Source: an uncultured Clostridia bacterium
GTDB lineage: Bacteria; Bacillota; Clostridia; TANB77; CAG-508
NCBI GenBank assembly: GCA_944393315.1
Contig: CALXZT010000003.1
Location: forward strand, 1-52,005
DNA length: 52,005 bases
Direction of reading: 5' to 3'
This document shows positions 16,975 through 26,091 of the stretch, in pieces; within the stretch, counting starts at the first letter, position 1, and each line of letters opens with the position of its first letter. The notes under the pieces are model-generated. The model saw only the letters and a list, made by a program, of their open reading frames with translations, was not told where the DNA came from and made no database searches. Both the position numbers and the translations under genes were made by a program.

Positions 16975-19900
16975 TTAAATTATATCATTATCATTATCTA
17001 AGTTATCATCTGCTAAATCAGTATCAAATATGTCTTCTTCTCCTTCATCATCTAGTTCTGCAAATAAATCATCCCCATCTTCTAGATCATCTTCGCCTTC
17101 TTCTGTATAACCATCTTCTAATTCTTGCTCATCAACTAAGTCTTCTTGTTCCATGGCTTTTTTGCTTTCTTCTAGATTGAAGTCAACTCCATCTTCAATA
17201 TTTTCTTTTAATTCTAATTCTCTGTTGTCTTCTGAGAATAATTTTACGTCTAGTCCTAATGATTGTAATTCTTTTACTAAAACCTTGAAACTTTCTGGTA
17301 CTCCTGGTTCAGGAATGTTTTCACCTTTTACTATTGCTTCATAAGTCTTCACTCTGCCTACTATATCATCAGATTTTACTGTCAAGATTTCTTGTAATGT
17401 GTATGCTGCTCCATACGCCTCTAATGCCCAAACTTCCATCTCTCCAAAACGTTGTCCACCAAATTGAGCTTTTCCTCCAAGTGGTTGTTGTGTTACTAAT
17501 GAGTATGGTCCAGTTGAACGCGCATGTATTTTATCATCTACTAAGTGATGTAGTTTTAACATATACATTACACCAACTGTGATTGGCTGTGCAAAAGGTT
17601 CTCCTGTTCTACCATCATATAATGTTGTTTTTCCATCTTCTGATAATCCAGCTTTTTTTAATAATTCTATGATTTCATATTCTTTTGCTCCATCAAATAC
17701 TGGTGTTGAAACTTTCCAACCTAATGCTCTTGCTGCCCACCCCAAATGAACTTCTAGTACTTGACCTAAGTTCATACGTGATGGTACACCTAATGGGTTT
17801 AATAAAATATCTACTGGTGTTCCATCTGGTAAGAATGGCATATCTTCTACTGGCAATATTCGTGATATTACACCTTTGTTTCCGTGACGTCCAGCCATTT
17901 TATCTCCAACTGATATTTTTCTTTTTGTTGCTATGTAACATCTGATTACTTGATTTACACCAGGTGCTAGTTCTTCAGAGTTTTCTCTTGTGAATATTTT
18001 GATATCTACTACTGTTCCGGCTTCTCCATGAGGCACTCTTAAAGAAGTATCCCTAACCTCTCTTGCTTTTTCTCCAAATATTGCACGTAGTAATCTTTCT
18101 TCAGCAGTAAGTTCTGTTTCTCCCTTTGGAGTAACTTTACCTACTAATATATCTCCTGGTCTTACTTCTGCACCAATTCTTATTATTCCATTTTCATCTA
18201 GATCTTTTAATACATCATCTCCAACATTTGGTATGTCACGTGTTATTTCTTCAGCTCCTAGTTTTGTGTCACGACATTCACAATCATATTCTTCAATGTG
18301 TATTGATGTGTAAACATCTTCTTTTACTAATCTTTCACTGATTAATACAGCGTCCTCATAGTTGTAACCTTCCCATGTTGTAAATGCGATTAATACGTTT
18401 TTACCTAATGCCATTTCTCCATTTTTTGTAGATGGTCCATCTGCTATTGCATCACCTTTATGTACTTTTTCACCCTTTACGACTATTGGTTTTTGATTTA
18501 TACATGTTCCACCATTTGTTCTTTTGAATTTACGTAGTTTGTGTACTACTTTTCTTCCACTATCATATTTTACTGTTATAGAGTCTCCTGTAACTTTTTC
18601 AATTACTCCGTCTTCTTCTGCTAATACTAGTATTCCTGAATCTTTTGCTGCTCTATATTCTATACCTGTTCCAACAATTGGTGATTCTGTAATCATTAGT
18701 GGTACTGCTTGACGTTGCATGTTTGCACCCATTAGTGCACGTTTTGAGTCATCATGCTCTAAGAATGGTATCATGGCTGCTGCTATTGATACTAGTTGTT
18801 TTGGTGAAACATCTATATATTGCACCATATCTTTTTCTACTTCTAGAATTTCATTTTTATATCTTACTCTTACTCTGTCATTTGCAAATGTTCCATCTTC
18901 ATTTAATGGTTCTGCTGCTTGTGCTATTAAGTATTTATCCTCTTGGTCAGCACTCATATATTCTACTATGTCTGTAACTTTATGTGTTTTTGGATCTATC
19001 TTTCTGTATGGTGTTTCAATAAATCCATATTCGTTTATGTTTGCAAATGAAGATAAGGCAGAAATCAACCCAATGTTTGGTCCTTCTGGTGATTCTACTG
19101 GACATAGTCTTCCGTAGTGAGTATAGTGTACGTCACGTACCTCGAAACCTGCTCTTTCTCTTGATAATCCTCCAGGTCCTAATGCAGATATTCTTCTTTT
19201 ATGTGTTAGCTCTGATAATGGGTTTGTTTGATCCATAAATTGTGATAACTGTGAGCTTCCAAAGAATTCTTTAATTGCTGATGTTATTGGTTTGGTGTTT
19301 ATTAGTGTTTGAGGTGTTACTACATCTAAATCTTGAATTGTCATTCTTTCACGAACAACTCTTTCTAACCTTGTTAAACCAATTCTGAATTGGTTTTGTA
19401 ATAATTCACCTACACACCTAATTCTACGATTTGCTAAATGGTCAATATCATCTGGATTGTTTAGACCATGTGATAAATTTAATAAGTAGTTTATTGAAGC
19501 TAGTATGTCTTCTGTTGTTATTGTTTTTGGTACTAGTTCATCATATCTTTGTTTTATTGTAGCTACTAATTGAGATTCCTCAGTATTATCAATAATGTTT
19601 TTTAATACTTCATAATTTACATTTTCTTTAAAATGTAAATTACTTAAATCCACATTTGGTAAAACCTTGTGTATATTTACTGTTCCATTTCCTATTATTC
19701 TTATTGTTTTTTCTAAATGTTTTATGTCTACGATGTTAATTCCAGAATTTTGAATTGCTTCTGCAACATCTTCTGTAATTGTTTCATCAGCATTTACAAA
19801 TATTTCTCCTGTTTCTTGATCCATAATTGTATTTGCAGCTACTTGGTTTTTGATTCTTTCTGCTAAACTTAATTTTTGATTGAATTTGAATCTTCCTACT

Positions 19901-20706
19901 TTTGCTAAGTCATATCTCCTATTATCGAAAAATAATCCACTAAATAGATTTCTTGCAGCATCAACTGTTGGAAGTTCTCCTGGTCTTAATTTTTTGTATA
20001 TTTCTATTAATGCATCTTCTCCTGTTTTTATTGGGTCTTTTTGGATTGTTGCTTCAATCATTGATTCTTCACCAAATAGTGCTCTTATTTGGTCATCTGT
20101 TACTAACCCAATTGCTCTTAATAATGTTGTTACAGGTATTTTTCTTGTTCTATCTACACGTACATAGAATATGTCGTTTCCATCTGTTTCATATTCTAGC
20201 CACGCTCCTCTTAATGGCATTATTGTTGATGTATATGTTTTTCTTCCTGTTTTTGTGTCAAATTCTTCTGCATAATAACAGCCTGGTGAACGTACTAACT
20301 GGCTTACTACTACTCTTTCTGCTCCATTTATTACAAATGTTCCACTTTCTGTCATAAGTGGAAAATCTCCTAAGTAGATTTCTTGCTCTTTTATTTCTCC
20401 AGTTTCACGGTTGATTAACCTTACTTTTACGTGTAATCTTGTTGAATATGTTGCATCTCTTTCTTTCGCTTCTTCTAATGTATATTTAGTTTTATCCTCC
20501 ATGTAATAATCGAAAAATTCTAGAACTAAATTTCCTGAATAGTCAACTATTGGTGAAATATCTTTTAATACTTCCCCTAGCCCCTCTTCTACGAACCAGT
20601 TATAAGAATCTCTTTGAACTTTGATAAGATTTGGCATTTCGATATAATCGCCAACTTTTGAAAAATCCATACGCGATGCTTTCTCGTATTTGATTTCTTT
20701 TACCAA
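16975..20706 (-). CDS. rpoB: DNA-directed RNA polymerase subunit beta
   Basis: The second catalytic subunit of RNA polymerase. The rifampicin-binding region is canonical ([20 protein letters not shown] then [10 protein letters not shown]), keeping the residues equivalent to E. coli D516, H526 and S531, so no rifampicin-resistance change is visible there. The last 60 or so residues form an acidic tail (many Asp/Glu, e.g. [10 protein letters not shown]). The TTG at 20706 is chosen because AGGGG lies 8 bp before it. A GTG at 20715 abuts that site and would leave no spacing. Upstream is a 360-nt leader with its own promoter instead of the usual rplJ-rplL genes. Confidence 0.97.
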   Translation of the reverse strand: MVKEIKYEKASRMDFSKVGDYIEMPNLIKVQRDSYNWFVEEGLGEVLKDISPIVDYSGNLVLEFFDYYMEDKTKYTLEEAKERDATYSTRLHVKVRLINRETGEIKEQEIYLGDFPLMTESGTFVINGAERVVVSQLVRSPGCYYAEEFDTKTGRKTYTSTIMPLRGAWLEYETDGNDIFYVRVDRTRKIPVTTLLRAIGLVTDDQIRALFGEESMIEATIQKDPIKTGEDALIEIYKKLRPGELPTVDAARNLFSGLFFDNRRYDLAKVGRFKFNQKLSLAERIKNQVAANTIMDQETGEIFVNADETITEDVAEAIQNSGINIVDIKHLEKTIRIIGNGTVNIHKVLPNVDLSNLHFKENVNYEVLKNIIDNTEESQLVATIKQRYDELVPKTITTEDILASINYLLNLSHGLNNPDDIDHLANRRIRCVGELLQNQFRIGLTRLERVVRERMTIQDLDVVTPQTLINTKPITSAIKEFFGSSQLSQFMDQTNPLSELTHKRRISALGPGGLSRERAGFEVRDVHYTHYGRLCPVESPEGPNIGLISALSSFANINEYGFIETPYRKIDPKTHKVTDIVEYMSADQEDKYLIAQAAEPLNEDGTFANDRVRVRYKNEILEVEKDMVQYIDVSPKQLVSIAAAMIPFLEHDDSKRALMGANMQRQAVPLMITESPIVGTGIEYRAAKDSGILVLAEEDGVIEKVTGDSITVKYDSGRKVVHKLRKFKRTNGGTCINQKPIVVKGEKVHKGDAIADGPSTKNGEMALGKNVLIAFTTWEGYNYEDAVLISERLVKEDVYTSIHIEEYDCECRDTKLGAEEITRDIPNVGDDVLKDLDENGIIRIGAEVRPGDILVGKVTPKGETELTAEERLLRAIFGEKAREVRDTSLRVPHGEAGTVVDIKIFTRENSEELAPGVNQVIRCYIATKRKISVGDKMAGRHGNKGVISRILPVEDMPFLPDGTPVDILLNPLGVPSRMNLGQVLEVHLGWAARALGWKVSTPVFDGAKEYEIIELLKKAGLSEDGKTTLYDGRTGEPFAQPITVGVMYMLKLHHLVDDKIHARSTGPYSLVTQQPLGGKAQFGGQRFGEMEVWALEAYGAAYTLQEILTVKSDDIVGRVKTYEAIVKGENIPEPGVPESFKVLVKELQSLGLDVKLFSEDNRELELKENIEDGVDFNLEESKKAMEQEDLVDEQELEDGYTEEGEDDLEDGDDLFAELDDEGEEDIFDTDLADDNLDNDNDII

Positions 20707-20920
20707 AATAATCACCCCTATAAATTATTAAGCAGAAAAAAATTTATTTTTTCTAAAAAACGTTCTTCTTGGATATATTTTTATATTGCATAGTTTCAAA
20801 TTGTCTGCTCTTACAATTTTTCTTCTACAATCTGCAAATATATTCAATTCTTCAATTTTTTAGTTTTTAACTATGAATTAATGTTTTTTGATGGTAAAAA
20901 ATACAAAAGTAAAAATGACA

Positions 20921-20962
20921 ATAAAAAGCCTGTTGGCAATTTTTTGTTTTTGCCAACTAGCT
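20921..20962 (-). terminator. Terminator-like hairpin in the rpoB leader (candidate attenuator)
   Basis: GTTGGCAA/TTGCCAAC form an 8-bp stem, extended by AGC/GCT around single-base bulges. TTTTTATTG follows on the minus strand. It lies about 100 nt into the transcript from the rpoB promoter and about 215 nt before the start codon, so transcription must pass it to reach rpoB. Confidence 0.6.
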
Positions 20963-21072
20963 TCTATTTTATACTTATTTTAGCTCTCTTACTTTACTTT
21001 TTTTTATTTTAATCACCCTTCATCATTACTTTTTTAATATGATTAGGTTATCGTTTGCATAAAATATATAAT

Positions 21073-21101
21073 ATAATATCATGTTTTGTCCTATCTGTCA
21101 A
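21073..21101 (-). promoter_or_regulatory. Strong promoter of rpoB-rpoC
   Basis: Consensus TTGACA and TATTAT are exactly 17 bp apart on the minus strand. This is among the best promoters in the window and implies a leader of about 360 nt. The 578-bp gap between rpoB and the divergent orphan gene holds this promoter, the leader hairpin and the divergent promoter. Confidence 0.75.
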
Positions 21102-21183
21102 TAAAATTATCTATATTTTATGTTTTTTCAGCCATTTTTTTGGCTAGATGAAATTTCCCTCGTGAACATTCATTGGAAAAAGC

Positions 21184-21213
21184 TTGCAATTTAACATAAT
21201 GATGTGTTATAAT
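21184..21213 (+). promoter_or_regulatory. Promoter of the GC-rich orphan gene
   Basis: TTGCAA and a perfect TATAAT are separated by 18 bp. The start point would fall at the edge of the palindrome at 21220-21237. Confidence 0.65.
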
Positions 21214-21219
21214 AAAAAT

Positions 21220-21237
21220 ATATCTAACATTAGATAT
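21220..21237. promoter_or_regulatory. Palindromic operator candidate
   Basis: ATATCTAA-CA-TTAGATAT is a perfect 18-bp inverted repeat. It sits directly downstream of the -10 box of the orphan gene, where a bound dimeric repressor would block transcription. The cognate regulator is not in the window. Confidence 0.5.
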
Positions 21238-21293
21238 GATTGGATATGATTTCAAACTGTGAAGACAAAAACATTTTTTGGAGGTAAAACACT

Positions 21294-21977
21294 ATGAGTA
21301 AAAATCAACAGCAGTCATTGGAATCAGCGGTTCCTATTTTATACTCGCAATTTTTCATGCGGGTAGAAGCATCTGGACTTAAGCCTGAAGACGATTTTAT
21401 GAAGTTCACGCCAAGAACAAAGCCACAAGAGCGCTTGATGGCGGAGTTCTTGCAAGTCATTACTGATGGCTTGGGGGACTTCTGGGCTGCATATCGCAGT
21501 CCACGTTTTAACAAGACTGGAACCGGTATTTCCTGTGAGCGGGGCTTCCCCCTCGCTCATAGGAAGCCGTATCCCTGGTGGGATGAAGCTGCCAAGAACT
21601 TTCTTCCTGAGCATGAGAGTCGCTTGGGGAGGAAGAACGAGTGGATAGCTTTAATTGCTTACCTTATTAAAGCATTTAGCAGCTACGACCTTCCCGTCGA
21701 AACGATGTGGGAGGTAGTGTGTGGTTCCCTTAACCCCATCAAAACCTTGACTCCATACATGAATGACAAAACCTACAAAAATGTACCTTTTGACATAATC
21801 CGTACGTTGCTTGAACGTCCTTGGATTTTGACCAAGGGAAATGGGAGGTTTTGGATCGCGTCTGGTGGAGATTTCGGGGGGTCGACTTACGCTTGGAGGT
21901 TTTCCCTCTCTGATTTGTCAGACTTACGTCCAGTTGCCGAATGTTATGAACACTGCGGTTGGATTGTGTTTAAATAA
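21294..21977 (+). CDS. Orphan protein of unknown function, likely horizontally acquired
   Basis: I do not recognise this 227-residue protein. It is soluble, with no signal peptide or membrane helix. It is rich in tryptophan (for example PWWDEAAKNF, FWIASGGDF, CGWIVFK) and has four scattered cysteines without a zinc-finger spacing. Its codons are far more G/C-rich than any neighbour (near 50% by eye against about 30%), a sign of transfer. GGAGGT lies in front of the ATG. The gene has its own promoter, an operator-like palindrome and a GC-rich terminator, so it forms a self-contained single-gene cassette divergent from rpoB. No integrase, transposase or flanking repeat was found. Confidence 0.75.
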   Translation: MSKNQQQSLESAVPILYSQFFMRVEASGLKPEDDFMKFTPRTKPQERLMAEFLQVITDGLGDFWAAYRSPRFNKTGTGISCERGFPLAHRKPYPWWDEAAKNFLPEHESRLGRKNEWIALIAYLIKAFSSYDLPVETMWEVVCGSLNPIKTLTPYMNDKTYKNVPFDIIRTLLERPWILTKGNGRFWIASGGDFGGSTYAWRFSLSDLSDLRPVAECYEHCGWIVFK

Positions 21978-21988
21978 GGAACCAAAAC

Positions 21989-22026
21989 ATTGGGAGGGCT
22001 CAGCGAGCCCTCCCAATTGTAATTAT
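21989..22026 (+). terminator. GC-rich terminator of the orphan gene
   Basis: A 13-bp perfect stem (ATTGGGAGGGCTC/GAGCCCTCCCAAT, loop AGC) is followed by a weak T-rich stretch. It is the most GC-rich hairpin in the window, matching the foreign composition of the gene it follows. Confidence 0.75.
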
Positions 22027-22237
22027 ATTAAGTTGAAAAAACGCCATATCTATGTAGCATGCCTGAAGAAGAAATACAAGAATTTCTTGTATAAAATGAT
22101 AATATAAAAGTAGAGAATATGATTTGCAATATTATTAAATTTCTCTGCTCTCTATTTGTGTGAGTTCTTTAATAACTGATTTTAAAATAAGAATTGTTCT
22201 CTTGTTAAAAGATTTTCCTTTAATTATTAAATCCAAA

Positions 22238-23380
22238 TTAATCTTGAGTTTTATTTATTTGTTTTTTTCTATTCTTATAAATTATGTAATCATTAATTGC
22301 AATTTTCAATACAGCTGCTACTGGTACAGCTAGAAACATTCCTATAACTCCAAAATATGCTCCTCCTACAGTTACAGAAAATATTATTAATAATGGACTA
22401 ATTTCTAATGAATTTCCTACTATTTTTGGGTTTATTATATTTGCATCTATTTGCTGCAATATTATAACTGATACAGCCATTAATATTGCTTGTGATATTC
22501 CTCCTGTTATTAATGTTATAAGTATTGCAATTGCTACTGCTACTATTGCTCCAAAATATGGTATTATATTAAATAGTCCTATCATAAATCCTAGTAATAC
22601 AGCATATTTTACGTTTAGTATTGACATCATTATAGTTGTAAGAATTCCTACAATTATTGCATCTAGAATTTGACTTGATAAGAATTTATAAAATATTTTA
22701 TTTGTATCATTAAAATATTTTCCTATATTTTGGCATAATTCTTCATTGAATATTGTTGAAGTTAATTCTCTTATAAATTTTAATATTTTTCCTCTTTCTA
22801 ACAGTGCATATACAGATACTACAATCATAACAAAGATGTCTACAAGTCCAGTTACGAGGCTAATTGCACCTTTTGCATACTGCATTATTGTATCTATGTT
22901 TATTATTTTACTTATATCTATTTGTTGAATCGCAGATAATATATTTTTGACTTGCTGGCTTTTCCAAATTGAATCTTCTGGCAATTTTGATATTTCTTCT
23001 AAAAGTGTTTGATAATATCCTTGAAAATTGTTTACTAATTCAACTATACTAGAAATAACAGTTGGTAATATCATATTTAAAATTATGACTATTACTATTA
23101 ATGCTACTATATAAGCAAATAATACCCCTAATTTTCTAGCATTCTTTTTTATTAGTTTGTTTTTTGATTTTTTTAATCCTTTTTCAAATTTTGATGCTGG
23201 TATATAAAGTATATATGCTATTAAAAGTCCGCTTAAGAATGGTGCTATTACACTTATAAATCCTTTTATTACATCTGTTATAGCAACAAAGTTATCTAAT
23301 AATTTATAAATTACTATAACACTTACAGCAAATAGAAACCAATACATCCATTTTGTAATATTATTTTTTATCTCCTTCAT
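22238..23380 (-). CDS. AI-2E family transporter (polytopic membrane protein)
   Basis: A 380-residue permease with about eight transmembrane helices arranged as in the AI-2E/YdbI/PerM family: two N-terminal helices, a long amphipathic segment (residues about 110-150), then a helical bundle containing GFMIGLFNIIPYFGAIVA and GVIGMFLAVPVAA. Members include proteins linked to AI-2 export and to Na+/H+ antiport, so the substrate here is unknown. The start is placed at the ATG at 23380 after GAAAGGAAATC. A longer frame overlaps the end of the exonuclease gene. It forms an operon with xth. Confidence 0.88.
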   Translation of the reverse strand: MKEIKNNITKWMYWFLFAVSVIVIYKLLDNFVAITDVIKGFISVIAPFLSGLLIAYILYIPASKFEKGLKKSKNKLIKKNARKLGVLFAYIVALIVIVIILNMILPTVISSIVELVNNFQGYYQTLLEEISKLPEDSIWKSQQVKNILSAIQQIDISKIINIDTIMQYAKGAISLVTGLVDIFVMIVVSVYALLERGKILKFIRELTSTIFNEELCQNIGKYFNDTNKIFYKFLSSQILDAIIVGILTTIMMSILNVKYAVLLGFMIGLFNIIPYFGAIVAVAIAILITLITGGISQAILMAVSVIILQQIDANIINPKIVGNSLEISPLLIIFSVTVGGAYFGVIGMFLAVPVAAVLKIAINDYIIYKNRKKQINKTQD

Positions 23381-23403
23381 TTTTTTGTGATTTCCTTTCT
23401 TTT

Positions 23404-24159
23404 TTATATTTCTATATCTAATTCTACTGGGCAATGGTCACTTCCCATTATTTCTTGATATATTTTGGCTTCTTTGATTTGTTTTTCTATGTCTTTTGAC
23501 ACAATAAAGTAGTCTATTCTCCACCCTATATTTTTTTTGCGGGCATGTCCCATGTATGACCACCATGTGTATTCATTTTCTTTTTCAGGATACAAAAATC
23601 TAAATGTATCTGAAAAACCCGCATTTAATAGTTCTGTCATTTTTTCTCTTTCTTCATCAGTAAACCCTGCATTTTGTCTGTTTTGTTTTGGATTTTTTAA
23701 ATCAATTTCTTTATGTGCTACATTTAAATCTCCACACATTATTACTGGCTTTTTCTTGTTTAATTCTAGTAAATATTTTCTTATTTCATCTTCCCATATC
23801 ATTCTATAGGAAAGTCTTTCTAGTCCTCTTTTTGAGTTTGGTGTGTAATTATTTACTAAATAAAAGTTTTCGAATTCTAGCGTTATTATTCTTCCTTCTT
23901 TGTCATGTTCTTCAATTCCAATACCATATGTTACAGTTATTGGTTTATTCTTTGAAAATATCGCTGTCCCTGAATACCCTTTTTTCTCAGCACTGTTCCA
24001 ATAACTTAAGTAATTTTTGAATTCTAGTTCCACTTGTTCTTGTCTACATTTTGTTTCTTGTATACAAAATATGTCTGCATCAATTTGCTCAAAAAATTCT
24101 TGAAAACCTTTGTTTAAACATGCTCTTATTCCATTTACATTCCATGAGATTAGCTTCAC
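23404..24159 (-). CDS. xth: Exodeoxyribonuclease III (AP endonuclease)
   Basis: A base-excision repair enzyme that cuts 5' of abasic sites and degrades duplex DNA from 3' ends. Exonuclease III family motifs are in order: ISWNVNGIRA at the start, IQETKCR with the metal-binding Glu, GDLNVAH, WSYMGHARKKNIGWRIDYF, and the terminal GSDHCPVELDI with the catalytic Asp-His. 251 residues is normal. The start is GTG, supported by GGAGAG upstream. It has its own promoter and is followed by the AI-2E gene with a 23-bp gap. Confidence 0.95.
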   Translation of the reverse strand: MKLISWNVNGIRACLNKGFQEFFEQIDADIFCIQETKCRQEQVELEFKNYLSYWNSAEKKGYSGTAIFSKNKPITVTYGIGIEEHDKEGRIITLEFENFYLVNNYTPNSKRGLERLSYRMIWEDEIRKYLLELNKKKPVIMCGDLNVAHKEIDLKNPKQNRQNAGFTDEEREKMTELLNAGFSDTFRFLYPEKENEYTWWSYMGHARKKNIGWRIDYFIVSKDIEKQIKEAKIYQEIMGSDHCPVELDIEI

Positions 24160-24182
24160 TTGTTCACTCTCCTTATGCGTGA

Positions 24183-24211
24183 ATTATATCATATCTTGTT
24201 TTTGGAAGCAA
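24183..24211 (-). promoter_or_regulatory. Promoter of xth
   Basis: TTGCTT and TATAAT are 17 bp apart on the minus strand, just upstream of the GTG start. Confidence 0.55.
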
Positions 24212-24246
24212 GTAAGACAAAGTATGAATATACAGTTTTTGGTTTA

Positions 24247-24891
24247 TTATGAATAAGGTTCTAATATCAATACATAATAAAAAACTCTCAACACTCCTTC
24301 TACCTCATATGTTATTTTATATTTACACATTGTTCCATCTGTAATGTATTTTCCTGCTAAAGTTAACTCTATTGATGGATTTGTAGTTTCCCCAGGTTGT
24401 AATGTTGTACTCCCAACATTATATGTATTATCTTGAAATGCTTTGTTTGAATTTGGATCATATATTTCTTCTATTTCCATTTTCCCGTTTAAGAAAGTAG
24501 TATTTGTACTATTTTGCAATGATAAAGTTATTGTACCACTTACGTGACTACTTGCAAATATTTGATTATATACATATTTTAATGTTGTTGTTATTGTATT
24601 GTTCTCATATGTTTCTGATACAACCCTAAATATCGTTGTACCCCAAAAAGCAAAATTTGTATTTGTTGTGACCCTTGAAACCCCATTTTCATCAACTGTA
24701 GGAGTAGGTACAATAACATCTAAAGGTGGTGCTGAAATGTATTGGCCTGTTACATTACCACTTACTGTTAAATTTGTACTTAGTAAGGAATATGCTGTTG
24801 ACATAGTAATTATTATACATATTAAAATTATTACAAAAAATATTTGATTAAATTTCTTTTTCTTTCTTTTTATTTTATATGTTTTTTTCAT
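24247..24891 (-). CDS. Small exported protein of the SipW locus
   Basis: A 214-residue secreted protein. A Lys-rich N-terminus (1-14) and a hydrophobic helix (about 17-32) end in STAYSLLSTNLTVSG. The cleavage context resembles that of SipW substrates (camelysin, TasA), in which A-Y-x-x-x follows the helix. The mature part is Thr/Asn-rich and beta-predicted, ending in a hydrophobic strand FYYVLILEPYS. It lies downstream of the signal peptidase and DUF5305 genes on the same strand, so it is probably a substrate or minor component of the same surface structure. No exact family is recognised. Confidence 0.65.
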   Translation of the reverse strand: MKKTYKIKRKKKKFNQIFFVIILICIIITMSTAYSLLSTNLTVSGNVTGQYISAPPLDVIVPTPTVDENGVSRVTTNTNFAFWGTTIFRVVSETYENNTITTTLKYVYNQIFASSHVSGTITLSLQNSTNTTFLNGKMEIEEIYDPNSNKAFQDNTYNVGSTTLQPGETTNPSIELTLAGKYITDGTMCKYKITYEVEGVLRVFYYVLILEPYS

Positions 24892-24932
24892 TCTATTTTT
24901 TGCCTTTCTTCTTTAAGAAATTATTGCTTTTT

Positions 24933-24977
24933 AAAACAGGTTGAATTTTTATTTTGCTAAAATTAAACCTGTTTTTA
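24933..24977. terminator. Possible terminator or attenuator after the DUF5305 gene
   Basis: AAAACAGGTT/AACCTGTTTT form a 10-bp stem with a 23-nt loop. The loop is long and the minus-strand T-tract is short, so termination before the last gene of the locus may be partial. Confidence 0.4.
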
Positions 24978-25012
24978 ATTTACTTCCTAGGCATGAAGTT
25001 TAGCCTTGGATA

Positions 25013-26068
25013 TTATCCTTTTAAAATATATCTATATGTTACACTATTACTCATTACATAAAACCATGCTTCATCTATATCTTTTGATGCCCAATATAAA
25101 ATCGGTTTGAATAATTCTTCTGATACTTTTATGATTTCTCCAAAATCTTTTACATCTATAATAGTTGTTGCCGTCACATCTGGCTGTGTACTTACTTGGA
25201 CAATTTTGTCTTGGCATAATCTTAATATTCTGTTTAGTTCATATTTATATATATTTTTTATTTTATTAATTGGTTGTGTTTTTGTTAATATATATTTATA
25301 TATTAGAACTGATAAAAATAGTACAATTAAACTTATTACTATTTGTATTTCTTGATTATTATTAGTTACTTCAATTTCCTTAGATATGTATTGAGTTTCT
25401 TCTTTGTCATTTTCTCCTAAAATGCTAGTTGTTTTCTTTCCTAAATCTATAGAAATTGGTGTAGTATACTTATTGGTTACACTTTTTCCTTCAACAATTG
25501 TCGTTGTGTTTACATTTAATGTTAAAATGAATTTGGCATCTATTGTCATACCCATTTGTTTTTCAAATTGTTTTACTAAATCATTTTGTGATGATAAATT
25601 TAATTTTAGATTTTCATCAATTAATATGTTTCCATTTTCTGTTTGTTTTTCTTGTTTTTCCAAAACAACATATTTTTTTGTCCATATTCGCTGTTCTGTT
25701 CCGTTATAAGTATATATTCCTTGTATTTTTCCTACTACTTCATAATCATAGTTTACAATTGTTTCTTTATCCCCTTGATATTGATAGTTTATTTTTAAAT
25801 CTATATTGTCTATTAAGTCTGTAATATAGGCATTTTCTTCCATGCCCAAAGTTGGTTCATCTATATATTCATTTTCTATTAGATTAACGTTATAATTATA
25901 TTTAAACTTGTTGGTGTAGCTATATATGGTCTCATTTTTAATAGTTGTGTTATTTTTGCAAATGGAAGATAAAATGTAGCCACAAGAACAAACAAACATT
26001 ACTGTTGCTATTGCTATATAGAAATATCTTGTTGATTTACGTATTCTTTTTTTCTTACTAGCTCTCAT
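25013..26068 (-). CDS. DUF5305 family membrane protein
   Basis: A 351-residue protein with an N-terminal transmembrane anchor (about residues 13-33), an extracellular beta-rich region, a second helix (about 243-262: IQIVISLIVLFLSVLIYKYI) and a cytoplasmic tail. This layout matches DUF5305, which is known mainly as a neighbour of SipW/ER-type signal peptidases in Firmicutes and archaea. It lies 24 bp behind the signal peptidase gene with AAAGGAGG before its ATG, which fits a role in presenting or assembling exported subunits. The molecular function is unknown; the family call rests on layout and context. Confidence 0.7.
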   Translation of the reverse strand: MRASKKKRIRKSTRYFYIAIATVMFVCSCGYILSSICKNNTTIKNETIYSYTNKFKYNYNVNLIENEYIDEPTLGMEENAYITDLIDNIDLKINYQYQGDKETIVNYDYEVVGKIQGIYTYNGTEQRIWTKKYVVLEKQEKQTENGNILIDENLKLNLSSQNDLVKQFEKQMGMTIDAKFILTLNVNTTTIVEGKSVTNKYTTPISIDLGKKTTSILGENDKEETQYISKEIEVTNNNQEIQIVISLIVLFLSVLIYKYILTKTQPINKIKNIYKYELNRILRLCQDKIVQVSTQPDVTATTIIDVKDFGEIIKVSEELFKPILYWASKDIDEAWFYVMSNSVTYRYILKG

Positions 26069-26091
26069 TTTTCCTCCTTTGCTTTAAAAAT

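Noticed and set aside
18719-19117. Plus-strand 132-codon frame within rpoB
   Set aside because: It lies fully opposite conserved rpoB sequence, has no ribosome binding site and is low-complexity; a shadow frame. The same applies to the frame at 19953-20357 and to many others opposite mfd, smc and ftsH.
20980-21030. Short leader peptides (for example MIKIKKSKVRELK) in the rpoB leader
   Set aside because: The possible GTG start has no properly spaced ribosome binding site and the frame is too short to distinguish from chance.
22074-22092. Inverted repeat ATACAAGAA/TTCTTGTAT and a short frame MPEEEIQEFLV near it
   Set aside because: The 19-bp palindrome has no T-tract or promoter relation, and the 11-codon frame has no ribosome binding site. 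It may be a remnant but cannot be supported.
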